The position numbers were made by a program, and so were the translations under genes. The notes below the pieces were generated by a model that saw only the letters and a list, made by a program, of their open reading frames with translations, did no database searches and had not been told where the DNA came from. Source: Pythium myriotylum (Eukaryota > Oomycota > Peronosporomycetes > Pythiales > Pythiaceae). Taken from it: a stretch of 64,000 bases of DNA. The stretch spans positions 2,108,001 through 2,172,000 of the forward strand of contig JALJCQ010000009.1 in the NCBI GenBank assembly GCA_023091665.1, given 5' to 3'. Shown here one piece after another: positions 9,364 through 20,308 of the stretch (its first letter is position 1; the number at the start of each line of letters is the position of its first letter).

Positions 9364-11679
9364 ATGGCAGCTATTCGCGACGTGAGTATTCCGAGGACCG
9401 CTTTTTGGATGTGGCTGGTGTTGCATTTGCCTCTGGCCATGCTCGTGTTGTCCACCTGCGCCAACCTTACGGAGGAGAACCCGATGTACTACACTTTTTC
9501 AGCATCTACAGATACGGGCGAGGATGATGGACAGACAAGGGTCAGAAAGCTCGCCGTAGAAGGGCCAGTCAGCGCCTGCACCACGTGCTTCCTCGTCATC
9601 GGTGTCAAAGTAAGCACTCTCAACGGATTTCGAGAGCGACAGGCCATTCGCGCTACGTGGGCTGCTCCAGCTTCCCTCCGTGACATCGGTGTCCGGGTTG
9701 TGTTCCTTGGGTGTGAGCCCAACTTCTCGGCGCGACGCCGCGACGACGAAATAACTGAGCAGGCAATAGAGCAAGAAAAGCTAGAGTTTGGAGATCTACT
9801 CACCTATGAACTCGGCAATTGTGTCGACTCATACTATCAACTCGTCGAAAAATCTACGGCTTTTTTTCGATGGGCAGCTATGCACCATCCTGGCGCAGAC
9901 TACGTGATGGTAACAGACGATGATGTGTATCTCCGCGTCGACCAGCTCGTCGCAATACTCAAAGGCACGAAGGTGGTCACTCGGCGTCGATTCTATGCTG
10001 GCCAAGTGTGGGCCTCACCGCTGCATCACCCTGTCCGTGATGAATCCCATAAGAATTTTCTCTCTCGAGCAGCCTATCCGATGAGCCAGCTGTTGCCGTT
10101 CGCTGTCGGTCCGCATTATGTGTTGTCGATCGACCTCGTCCAGTTCCTTGCTTTAAACATTGGCAGGCTGCGCGGCGTTGGCACGCTGGAAGATGTGAGC
10201 GTTGCATATTGGCTTTTTGCGCTACTCGGGGTTCGCCCAGTCGATATCTCAGTGTTCAAAGGTGTACTCGACCATTTGTGCCATAATTCGCTCATCTCGT
10301 ATGCCGGCCTCGCACAAACAACAATCAGTCATGTCCATGATAGTATTGCTTCTGACGGACCACTCTGCCGTGGATTTTCGTTCAGCTCTTGGCCAAAGTT
10401 CGACAATGCAATCCCTACAAACGAGAGTGATTCGAGTTCGCCCGCCATGGATTTCACGTCGGGGGTTCATCTTGATTTGTATTCTCGGGTGGTGTATCTC
10501 ACCGTGACAATACGCTCGTCGATATTCACGATCCCACATGTAAAGTTTTTCCCAACAAGGGAGACATTCAGCGGGTTTTGCGAAAAGCTGCAGACACTAA
10601 CAACTGCCAAACTTCCGGTGGATATATGTGATCGGCTTTGTGTTCAGTTTGACACAGTTCTTTCTCACTCTTCGCCGGCAAACAGTGCCTTGGTGACTCT
10701 TGCTCGATCGAATCTCCCTCCACTTGCTGTTGCTTCTGCTGCTGTGCGTGTCTGGATCTCCAGCAGAACACTGCGTTGGAGAGCTGTCATTGAGAGTCTG
10801 CTAGCAAACATTTACCAGGATGTCCATGTTTTTGTTGTGGAGGAAACGTTTGCTCGCTTGGATGATTTCACGCCAGAGATAGCTGTCGGTATGGAAACGG
10901 AGGTGGCATCATTTCAGCGGCTGCCACTAGGCTGTCGTCTCCTACTTTTTGGGACACTGCCAGTTTACAATGATCTCTTAGATTTACTAAGTGCAAGGAC
11001 TGGCATCGTACTGTTAACGCCGACACGAAATCGACTATTCGCGCCGAGACGGTATCTTAAGAGTCTGTACTTACCCCCTGCCTCGTTAGTATTCGCCGAT
11101 AGCCTCGATCACAGCCCACTAACACTCCTGGCACCCAGGCATTCGAGGCCTGAGACTATCGCTAGAGCCACAGTCATTTTGGTAGCTGAGGGCAACAGAA
11201 ACAGCGAAGTCTTCACCTCGTATTTTCAGGCATCAATTGATAAGACCAAGTGCCGTAACCACATTCGACTCAATTCAACTGCTTTTGTGCTAGATACCCT
11301 CGTGGCCACCTATTCCAACGCGGCATTCACGCTGATTGCGGACAACGATGATCTTGGTGAGACCCAGAGGGTTGAAGCATTGGTTGCGGCCTTTCTAGCC
11401 GGAAGTGTTCCCGTTTACGTCGGCAATTCCGCGACCACGACATTGCTGTTCAACAGGAAAGCGTATATCGACTGTGGTTCGTTCTCCGATATTGAAAGCT
11501 GTGCCAAGTATGTCAAAGCTGTTAGTGAGTCCTCTTCATGGTATGAATCAATTCGCTGCGAGTCTCCTGTGACCAACATCACTGTATTCCGCGAAGTGTT
11601 TTCGTGGCACTCGGATGTCACAGGAGCCCAAGGAGCGTCAATGTGGCAAGACTTGAAGGATCTGATCGACAGCATCTAG
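9364..11679 (+). CDS. GT31-like + GT10-like glycosyltransferase, paralogue D
   Basis: Starting at the ATG at 9364 (MAAIRDVSIP...), the product is 771 residues with a hydrophobic signal/anchor (WLVLHLPLAMLVLSTC). GT31-like features are RERQAIRATWAAP, VRVVFLGC and the triad TDDDVYLRVD. In the GT10-like part the fold motifs AFLAGSVPVYVG and LFNRKAYIDCGSF are clear, but the FEN...TEK box is changed to IADNDDLGETQRVEA, so fucosyltransferase catalysis is doubtful. Its stop codon (11677-11679) overlaps the stop of the opposing pseudogene (11676-11678) by two bases. Confidence 0.8.
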   Translation: MAAIRDVSIPRTAFWMWLVLHLPLAMLVLSTCANLTEENPMYYTFSASTDTGEDDGQTRVRKLAVEGPVSACTTCFLVIGVKVSTLNGFRERQAIRATWAAPASLRDIGVRVVFLGCEPNFSARRRDDEITEQAIEQEKLEFGDLLTYELGNCVDSYYQLVEKSTAFFRWAAMHHPGADYVMVTDDDVYLRVDQLVAILKGTKVVTRRRFYAGQVWASPLHHPVRDESHKNFLSRAAYPMSQLLPFAVGPHYVLSIDLVQFLALNIGRLRGVGTLEDVSVAYWLFALLGVRPVDISVFKGVLDHLCHNSLISYAGLAQTTISHVHDSIASDGPLCRGFSFSSWPKFDNAIPTNESDSSSPAMDFTSGVHLDLYSRVVYLTVTIRSSIFTIPHVKFFPTRETFSGFCEKLQTLTTAKLPVDICDRLCVQFDTVLSHSSPANSALVTLARSNLPPLAVASAAVRVWISSRTLRWRAVIESLLANIYQDVHVFVVEETFARLDDFTPEIAVGMETEVASFQRLPLGCRLLLFGTLPVYNDLLDLLSARTGIVLLTPTRNRLFAPRRYLKSLYLPPASLVFADSLDHSPLTLLAPRHSRPETIARATVILVAEGNRNSEVFTSYFQASIDKTKCRNHIRLNSTAFVLDTLVATYSNAAFTLIADNDDLGETQRVEALVAAFLAGSVPVYVGNSATTTLLFNRKAYIDCGSFSDIESCAKYVKAVSESSSWYESIRCESPVTNITVFREVFSWHSDVTGAQGASMWQDLKDLIDSI

Positions 11680-13973
11680 TTGAACGATCGTTCAAAAAGC
11701 AGCTCCTGGAGGCGCTCAACTAGGGAAGAAGCTCCAACAACACGACGCCCCATCTCAGCTACTTGTGGATGCCATGAGAATGCTTCGACGAAAGCTGTTT
11801 TGTTCAAGATACTAGCCTCTTGTCGCATCATTTCGTATAACGATGGCGTCTGGTGTAGCTGCTTTGCATATTCGACACATGACTCGAAGGAAACGAATTG
11901 CCCACAGTTGACGAAAGCGCGTGGATTAAACAGATTGACAACAGCTTGTGATTGGCCGTAGTAAATTGGAATGTCGCCACTGATAAGTGCCATCGCTATG
12001 CGCTCACTTCGTCCTCTGGAAAAGATTCCATTTCGTCAAATGCGATGATAAACTTGTATCGCCGGTCCAATTCAATCATATTATCGATCTCTGTCGGAGA
12101 TCGATCAAACGCGAAACGAGGGATTGATTGAGATTCTTGGTACATTCCGACGGTATCTACAGCTTCGATTTGTTCCAGAAGACTTGTGACAAGTTTGAGG
12201 GCAAACGAGTTGCACCGGGCATAGTTCGACACACAGAACGATCGAGGATGCACGCCGGCCTGGGATACACCAATCAAGCTTAAAGGAGTGTGGTGGATAG
12301 ACCCACCAAAGGCTATGGAGGCTTGGGTGAAGGGTAGATGACGCCGCGAGTAGAGTGGGTTGATCGCGGATCCAAGCACTGCGATTCGCTCCATTAGGCC
12401 CGACGGAATATGGGGAAGTGGTTCACCTGGTGTTCCCATGAGGATCAACTGGGAACGGGTATTCGCATACTCTTGAAAAATAGCTTGAACAGCCAACCCA
12501 TCGATCATCACTACGACAACGTCAGGAACAGTTCTGTGGTCTTCATCATCACTTACGAAAACGATGTGTTGATCGCGGAATACTGACACAATTAGACACT
12601 CTACCACAACGCGCTCTCGGCGACTCAATGGCCCGAATAGCAACACATTTACAGTAGTAATTGCTATCTCCACTAAAATGTCTCTTGCATCTTGCTCCAG
12701 ATTGTGGCATGCGAGAGACACCAATGGTCGCAACGAAGGCCTCGTGAGGTCATGTTCACGAAGGTAACTGATGAGGAGATCCCTGTGCTTTTGGCAGAAA
12801 TTTGTGTCCACCACTATCGAGAGCTTTGCTTCCATGAGGGAAAGCAACTGGACGCAAAAAGAAGATGCGTACGCAGCAGACGAAGGGAATTAGAACTGCT
12901 GTACGCTTTGTTTTGCGACTGTGACTTTGACAAGAACTCTCAGCAATGAGTTTACTGGATCCAATTCGAGATTCCAATCAAACCTCACGTCACCTCGGTC
13001 GTCGGCACCCTCAGTGAAATCGGAGAATGTAATAGTCTGGTAGTCGCGAAGTCATATTTCGGAGTTGAACTTCGAGCAAAGGCGTCCTGATGAAACTAGA
13101 GTCGAATGGGCTTCACCAATCGCCGATGCAGACAAATCAGCGAACGAGATTAGGTCTTCAGTGCAATTCCACGATCGCAAAAGCTGCAATTCCGGTATAA
13201 ATTTTGGGTGGATCTGAAGCGTGAGCAACTACAATGCCACTGTGGCGTCGTCTAGGCCGCGCAGCCCGCGGAGGGTGAGTGAATTGCGTGCGATGAAACC
13301 CACGATATCTCGAAACATGATGTCATGCGCACCAGCGACAAATGGGGGTAGTTCCTTCACTGGGTAAACTTTGTGAAGGAGGAAGTACCAGCTTTCAGCG
13401 CGGCGGATCGCAGGAGTTGGTTTGAAGTGCTTTACGTCGGCAGCGTTCCCTCCGTAGAACCGTTTGGGAGGTGTCTGTCTTGACTTCAACAGAGATACAA
13501 GCCGATCCAATCGAATATAGACGTCATCATCCACAATCATCGCGAAAGAAAAGTTCGTGAACGTCTCGTCAGCAAAGGAAAGAAACGCGACAGTTTCGCC
13601 GACAAGCGTGAAGAAAGAATCATTGCATTGCAGCTCGGAGGTGAGGAGATCACCATGCTCGGCTTTTTCCCGTTGGATGGACTCGATCGCTGCTTTTCGG
13701 TCATTCAATTCAAGTGGAGAAAAATCCGGTTCGCACCCGAGGAAGACAGTGCGCACATCAAGTTGTTGAGCCGCAACGTGCTCGCCCCACGTCTGCCGTA
13801 TCGCCTGGCGCGCCTCGATCCCTCGCAGCACTCGTGTCTGGCTGGCGCTCGTGGTGCAGGCAGGAGGTCGAGCGAGTAGGACCGCACATGGGTCTCAGCA
13901 GTCGAGCGAGAGCCGACGGCTGCCACGACGGCAGCACCGTCAAGAGAAAGAGTGCGGTCGTCCACGAGCCCAT
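11676..13973 (-). pseudogene. GT31-GT10 glycosyltransferase, paralogue E, inactivated
   Basis: The minus strand aligns with the intact paralogues throughout but is broken repeatedly. A likely original ATG at 13973 gives a signal peptide (MGSWTTALFLLTVLPSW). The frame shifts around 13830-13900 before RQAIRQTWGE and VDDDVYIRLD. In-frame stops follow at 13229-13231 (TAG), 13052-13054 (TGA) and 12890-12892 (TAA); the first two replace Trp codons of the paralogues. A further frameshift at about 11994-12030 falls inside the GT10 box (...FIIAFDEMESFPEDE | SERIAMALISGD). None of the breaks has splice-site character. The preserved protein similarity shows the loss is fairly recent. Confidence 0.85.
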
Positions 13974-14069
13974 TCAAGATCACTTGCCACAAGGGAATCA
14001 ATCCATCGAAGGATCCGAGGCTAATCGAGGCTAACTCGTGTTGACAAGCAGATCCCGAAGGAAGAACTC

Positions 14070-15437
14070 ATGGGCTTTCGGGGCTTCTCTGGCGCGGCGC
14101 GGCGTGTGCTGCTGCTGCTGGGCGTGGCGCTGGCAGTGGGCGCCGACTCTGCGCGACTGCCAGGCGACGCGGCGCCGCGGGACGAGACGTCAGAGCCACG
14201 CGACCATGAGCTCGCCTTCCACCGCAGCGAGCAGGAACGGCTCCTGGTCGAGCAGACGGAGCTCACCAAGCAGATCATCGAGACCCAAGTACGACTGCAG
14301 CTCCTGGAGACACAGATTGAACGAGAGAAGCTGCGGTACGAAGACATCCATCTCAAGACCTCGGTGCAGAGTGCGCTGCCGTCGCCGCGCGACGCCGTGT
14401 GAGTCACATGAGAGCGGGCGTCACAGTGGGATGCCCGCTCTCGTGCCGGGGATGGAAGAAGACCAATCGCTGCGTCTACGATGGAGATCGGCAGTCTGCC
14501 CTTGATAAGCCGTGTTCGTCAAGGCTGCTTGGGGGCTTCGAGGGCTATTGCGAGGTCGAAGACGAGTCAACTGGTCAGTTCTTCGAGGCTGTGCTCGCTA
14601 ACAGCTCGAATATGAGGTCCACCACGACTTTCACCTGCGATCTTACGGCGGAGTTTACAAATTTTCCGGCGGAGATTCACGAAGACAGTCATCAGAGTTT
14701 CAATCGTGCCAATGCAAGCCGAGTCGTATGGCATCGTTCTCGTCGTGCTCTTCTGTCAAATTAAATATGCCTAATAGTTGCTCCGTACCTGCGGTCACTG
14801 GGATGTGAGCTTTTCTGTGCATTATGCCAAAATCCGCGCCATCCTGTACAGCTATTTCTCTTGTGTGCCTTACCTCGACGTTTCTGCTTTCCCGCACTCG
14901 GCCTTGCGAACTACCGGTGCACTGTTCTGGCCAGACATCTCCCAACAGAGAGCCACCTGGAGCCTTCATCACTCATTTGGGAGCTGCTTTATATGTCGGA
15001 GTCGTGAGGATGTTTCAGCAAGATGGCCACCAGCTCTTGATTGAGCGAAACTTACGCCCCAACCCAACCTGCTCGCTCGTCTTGATCTGGTGAATCGCGC
15101 AAAGGACTTCACACTGGTTGCTTGAATGAAAGCTAACGCATCGTCCACTTGAACACGATCCCTCCAGCATTAGGAGAGTCGTTTTTTTCTGACAGCGTCT
15201 TCTGGCACTCATGTCGTCCAGTACGATTCGAACGGCGAATTCGTATTCCTTCATCAGCTGAAGGGTGAGGTATCCCATCACACTCTCATGGGATTGATTC
15301 GAAGGAAAGCATCGACCGAAGCGCACACAGTCATTATGACCTACTTGCGCGTGTTTGAACAGACTACAACGTGTTATTCCCACGTAAGTGGATTTAGAGA
15401 ACGGATTCGTGTTACGACAAAGGAGTGGGTACTTTAG
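14070..15437 (+). pseudogene. Broken Golgi alpha-mannosyltransferase (GT71/MNN1-MNN2-like)
   Basis: The first 110 codons (14070-14399) are open: a signal segment (VLLLLGVALAVGA), then a coiled-coil-like stretch rich in E, Q and L. After this the reading frame must change several times. A Cys-rich piece lies at 14400-14580 (GYCEVED). A catalytic-domain piece lies at 14805-14950 (HYAKIRAILYSYF ... TTGALFWPDIS), with the DADN box that normally lies between them missing. Then come MFQQDGHQLLIER near 15010 and a C-terminal piece GTHVVQYDSNGEFVFLHQL near 15215. These pieces are, in order, the landmarks of MNN-type alpha-1,2/1,3-mannosyltransferases. The start is divergent from pseudogene E, 96 bp away. 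Confidence 0.68.
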
Positions 15438-15636
15438 AGACGGCTCTCTAAGCGTAGCGAGGTTATCATGCTATGTGCACTGTGCCCGCTTAGTTGTCTC
15501 GCTGCATTCTCTTTCATGGCCGTACAGTTGCACTTTGACATCTAGGCCGATCTGCGTCGCAATAGTTTTGTGCTCCGAGAGTGAGGTCTGATCTCCTTTA
15601 ACTGGGTAGGAATCGAAGTCTTGCCCCCTTCCCAGC

Positions 15637-18600
15637 TCAAGAGAGCGCGTCTAGGAGAGCACCAAACCCAGTCTCGGAAGGCGAACGTTTCGATTTCCAC
15701 CCACCGAGACCACTGCCGCCAGAGGTACTCCCGCTCCGCCCTCCAGCGTCGTGATCTTCTTTCATTCCGTCAGTTCGTATTCGAAGCCAACGAGTAGACT
15801 TGCCGTTCGCGAAATCGAACTCTTGGACGTGGTATGTGTGAACTCGTAGCAAGGGCTCCGGCGTGGAGCTGCCGTCGCTTTGGTCACCATAATTCTCAAC
15901 ATCTTGGATATGATGAAATGAGAATGCGCTAAAAACTGTGATGCAAAACTGGCTTGGATTCGTGCTAGAAACATCCACTTCAATTGGGTGACCTCGCGCC
16001 TCAGCTGGTCGAATGATCATCGAAGAATTTCCTAACAGAGAGTGGACAACGAAGTACGAGTCGCCCCCGCTGATTGTACGAGCGCACGCTTGGAGTAACG
16101 CACTTACTGCACGCACTCGCTCTTCTTGTGCACTTGCAAATTTCTTGATGCAAGTATCGAGAACTTCAAAGATGTTTTCTAACCCATTATTCTCGTCCCC
16201 GCCTCCATACAACACATTGTTAATGAGGAACAGCTCTGGAAGAATATCGCGCAGAGTTTGCTCTATGGTTATCGGACGAGGTCTGGGCAGGAAGATTTGC
16301 CGAAACGTCGCGCTGTACTTGGAAAGGATGGAGAGATAGTCAGAACGTGTTCGAGCCAAAGACGCTTTTTTGCGAATCTTCTGCTGGTCATGCGGATGGA
16401 TCTCCCAGAGCAGTGGATCTGTGTCCTGTAAGTACTTCACACTGCCATATTGGTGATAAGATGCACTGTCGATTGTCGATGGCGATGCTGAACCTGAAGA
16501 TAGACGAATGTCGTCATCTGCGGATGATGCGGAGGATGACGGCGACCGCAAGCGATAAAAGGGAGACTTCTTCTTTTTTGTCGGAGATGTCGAAGCGGTG
16601 GATGAGGAAGATTGAGTGACTGAATTTGATGATCCCGAGCCAGAGGAATTAGCGCTAAGGTGGCAATAGAACGAAGCGCGATTAATTGCAGTTATCCATC
16701 CCCCAATAGCATCCTCCGAGTCTTGCACAACTCTGAGAACACAGGACTTTCGGCTACAGACAACGAGTAGAACAGATTAGAATCGGTTGACATTTCGACC
16801 CAGCTGATAGTTACACTTACGGATGCACCTGGCTAGTCATCCGATTCGAAAACTTGATCATTTGCAAACTCTGAGCACCACTAGATGCGCATATGGTGAA
16901 AGTCATATTCTGGTCACCCTTCCCCCGCATAACATGAGCATGATCGAGGATGATCGCTCCTCTCGGGATCCCTTCGCTCTCTGACGCAAAGTAGAACAAG
17001 CGGTTGCCCTTGAGCTCGAAGTACCGCGGTTGCCATGAGTTTAAGCCGTTCTTCTTCTTGAGCCAACCAGTCTTGTCTGGAGGAACACGATGAAGTGGGT
17101 CATCATCCTTACCACACCCATTATGAAGCTGCAAATGATCACCACCAGCACTAGAGAAGCCGCTGAGCCCATGTGGCTCACATCCAGAAGCAGACTGGAG
17201 TGATGAGAATGAAAGCATCGATATGGAGAGTGGTAACGCTGATACTGTGTCATCTTCAATTGTCGAGTGGGATCGAGTCGACACACGCTCGTCATCGTGG
17301 TGTTCTTCGTCAGCAAGGACTGTGCTAACCGAGCTGTTGCTTGTGACGACAGCTCTTCGACTGGCTTCCAGCGCACTGTCTGGATGGATATCACTCGAGG
17401 AATTGGCCGTGATGGGATTTGAAGTCGTTGTTGGTCTCCGAGTCTCTTCATCGGCCGACGAAGATACGAGTTCTGCAACAAGAGAAGCAGGCAAGTCAAG
17501 CGGTAATGTTGCTTCGCGATGACTGTCTGTGCTGCCAGAGGTTTCTTTCTGGAAACTGTCGAGAAGTGGATTCAAACGAACCCCAGCTGACGCTGCTTCG
17601 AGAACTGCAGTTGTGGCGCGGGGTCCACATTGTTCGGGAGCCTTTCGCACTTCTTCAGCAATCGCGTCATCTATAGCCTGCGCGATGCTCGCGTGTTCAC
17701 TAGTGAGCTCACCTGACCGTGTTAAAGGAAGCGACACAGTCACAGCCCATAGTTGGCGCCCAATCCATTGTAACGATACATCTGGGTTGAAGCGACTTGC
17801 AACGGATCCACTGGGCGTGGGTAGAACTCCGTTTGGCGTACACGTCGACCCCAGTTGAGACGTGCGACTCGATATTACCCGCGCGATGCGTGCGATGACC
17901 TCGGCACCCTTCTCCATGGACCAACATGTCATCGAACCCTTGAAGTAGCTGTCTTCAACATACCATCTCTCGACATGAGCGTGATTAGGCCAGAGGAGGT
18001 CACCACTGTACCCTCTCTTGGTGCGTTCGTTAAGTTCCAGGAGTAAATGCTCAGTAGTCACCGGCACGTTCGGTAGAGATGAGGACGATAGGCGTCGTTC
18101 GAGGTTCAGTACGTCCCTGTTGAAGGCTGTATTCGACTGAGTCGACTGTGGTGGTGTCGTAACATGCCCGAAGCTAGTGCTCGAGCTAGCTGTTGCAGTG
18201 GGAGATGTCGACTTTGCACTGACTGGGCTTGGTGCAGAGAATCGCTCCTTGATTTTTAAGAACTGATCACGCAAAGAAGAACAGTTCTCATGAGGATGGG
18301 GTGACATTGGCGATACTGTAAGAGAAAAATCCCGGGTTTTCTGGCGTTGCTGTTGCTGGTGAATGTTGTCTGCAGTGGGTGATCTTAGCAACTTTCGCTG
18401 TGACTGGGGCTGAGGAGGAACTGGTGGTGTTCCATTCCCCCCGTTTACGCTAAGTGAACGCGAAAATCCTGTCGTGGAGTTGCTAAGTCGACCAGTTTTT
18501 TCGTTGTTACTTTTCCGTCGCACTTGCCCAGCCACTTCATGTTCTTCCGAGACAAGGGGGGAGCTTGCGGATGCCTGCGATGTTATCGTATTCGAACTTG

Positions 18601-18691
18601 TCGTGGCAGTCATCGGCGTCGGTGGGGGAGATCCTGGAGGAGAAGATAGAGGTGGAGCAGCAAACGACGGTCTCCGGGATAGACTGAACAT
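15637..18691 (-). CDS. PH-domain protein of unknown function
   Basis: Two exons join cleanly: 18691-16821 and 16753-15637. The 67-bp intron has GTAAGTG at its 5' end and CTGTAG at its 3' end. Together they give 995 residues from the ATG of MFSLSRRPSF. The first 200 residues are low-complexity Ser/Pro/Thr-rich. A conserved-looking but unrecognised block spans about 210-340 (WYVEDSYFKGSMTCW). A pleckstrin-homology domain spans about 539-655 (TGWLKKKNGLNSWQPRYFEL, ending GGWITAINRA) and is interrupted by the intron. An uncharacterised helical C-terminal region follows. The PH domain suggests membrane phosphoinositide or protein binding; no catalytic domain was seen. Confidence 0.75.
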
Positions 18692-18845
18692 GGTGTTTCC
18701 CTTAGCCCCGGAACGCGACGACGTCCGTACGTGTTGGCCATAGGCCAGCTTAAATACCCGCACTCTTGAGCCCCCTTCGCACGCCCTTCATGAGACGAAT
18801 GAAGTGGCCATTTCTCCTGTTAAACTAAAAATAGAGTGCTTGCAC

Positions 18846-18853
18846 TGACGTCA
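18846..18853. promoter_or_regulatory. TGACGTCA palindrome (bZIP/CRE-type site) upstream of the PH-domain gene
   Basis: A perfect 8-bp palindrome TGACGTCA lies 155 bp upstream of the ATG at 18691. This is the classical CRE/bZIP binding sequence. Chance occurrence is possible and use as a control site is inference. Confidence 0.3.
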
Positions 18854-19000
18854 CCAGTTTTGGTCAGGCGAAACCTAAAGGTACAGTCCAAGGCCAGCAA
18901 CCGATGATCAGTACTTTATTGGCTGTGCATGGGACGAGTGTGACGACGAAGTAGGGCATAAACGCTGTTAGATCTGACATCCTCTTATATATTGAGTTAC

Positions 19001-19983
19001 TTACACTATTGGCGACATCGGCTCGACAGGAACGCACGACTGAGATGGTGGGGAAGAGGGACCTGAGAGCTGAGGACTCGGGTCCTGCGGTATTGAGGAC
19101 TGCGTGCGATGCCATTCGATGAGCGCTCGAAAGTACCGATGCAGGGCCGCCATCTCCTCCGTCTCTTCTTTTGCCAGGTCTTGACGGTCTAGATACTTGG
19201 TCACCAGTCCAACTATGGTCTCCATTCGTGTCGATTGCATCTTAGAGTCTAGTGCTGAGACCAAGAAAGAGTGAATAACGTCTGCGTGGGCTTCGCGGAT
19301 CTTGAAAGCACGCATTTCTGCGTGAAGAACCGGCTGTTGATCCACACAGCAGAGTTGGTCATTCATTCTTCCACGACCGAACTTTCCTCGAGGACGCTTA
19401 CCCGGAGTGCGTCGACCCAAGCACGCTTGGATTTCTTGTTCTTCGCATCTCGTTCATCTTCCATCAAGATGCCTCGGGCATATGCCTCCTCAACGAGCTC
19501 CCGGAACGTCAGCATCTTGAGTGGCTTTCCTAGCCCTGTAGGCGAGTACGTTGAGATGAGTTCGCGGTCATTGACTTTGATCTTTGAGACCACTTCGGCT
19601 GGTAGCGGTGGGACGTCGATCCCGTGGGCTTCGGCGAGAGCGACGAGTTCTTCCAGCTCCAGCAGCGACAGGAACGAGTCGATCGAGAAGAACCTCCGTC
19701 CGAACGCGTACCCATCGACCACGGGGCCGAAGACCTGCTTGCGGCAAAGCTCCATGTGCTTGCGCTGTGCGTCGAGCGACGCTTGCGCGCTCAGCGTCGT
19801 CTCCGACGAGGCCGTGTCGGGCGCCACAATCGACCACGCGACGAGCAGCTCCGAGGCGAGGAACTGGACGCGGATGGGCACCTCGGCGGCGTCGAGACAG
19901 GGGAAGCCGCGCGCCTGGATGGCCGCTCGCATCTCGTTCTGGTACTCGCTCTGCAGTCGCGCGCGCACGGCCGCGGCGTCCAT

Positions 19984-20015
<32 letters not shown>

Positions 20016-20184
20016 CGGCGCCGGCCGCTCGCGTGCGCCACTCAAGCGCCGCGTCGGCGTCCGAGCGCGGCTGGCCGCCGACGCCGCAGCGGCGCACGAC
20101 GGGCGCGGCCTCGAGGTCGTACTCGATGTACTCGGCGCCCACGAACGCCACGCGCCGACGCGCCGTGCCCTCCTCCGTCGCCAT
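19001..20184 (-). CDS. Conserved-looking protein of unknown function
   Basis: Exons 20184-19402 and 19333-19001 join across a 68-bp intron (GTAAGC...CAACAG) to encode 371 residues, starting MATEEGTARRR. An Ala-Asp repeat from a GTCGGC microsatellite lies at 19986-20013. The middle is rich in acidic residues and helices (FSIDSFLSLLELEELVALAE). The C-terminus ends in a Pro/Ser tail. I recognise no domain. The stop lies inside a GTGTAAGTAA sequence that could itself be a splice donor, so one more 3' exon cannot be excluded. It is divergent from the RADX-like gene, with 124 bp between starts. Confidence 0.55.
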
Positions 20185-20308
20185 CGCCCAAGTGAGCGCG
20201 AGGTGACCAGTTTGAACTTGAAATACTCGCACTTAGCTGAGCCCCACGTACTTAGGCGCATCCCCCCAAAGGCTTCCCTCCAAAACTGCCAGACGTTCGA
20301 ATCACGTG

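Noticed and set aside
11676..13973. Explaining paralogue E as an intron-containing gene
   Set aside because: In-frame stops at Trp positions lie within sequence that aligns without gaps to the paralogues, and splice signals are missing; the four intact copies have no introns.
14399..14764. Treating 14399-14764 as an independent gene
   Set aside because: It begins at a GTG in a GTGAGT context, and neighbouring frames continue the same mannosyltransferase landmarks, so it is one piece of a broken gene.
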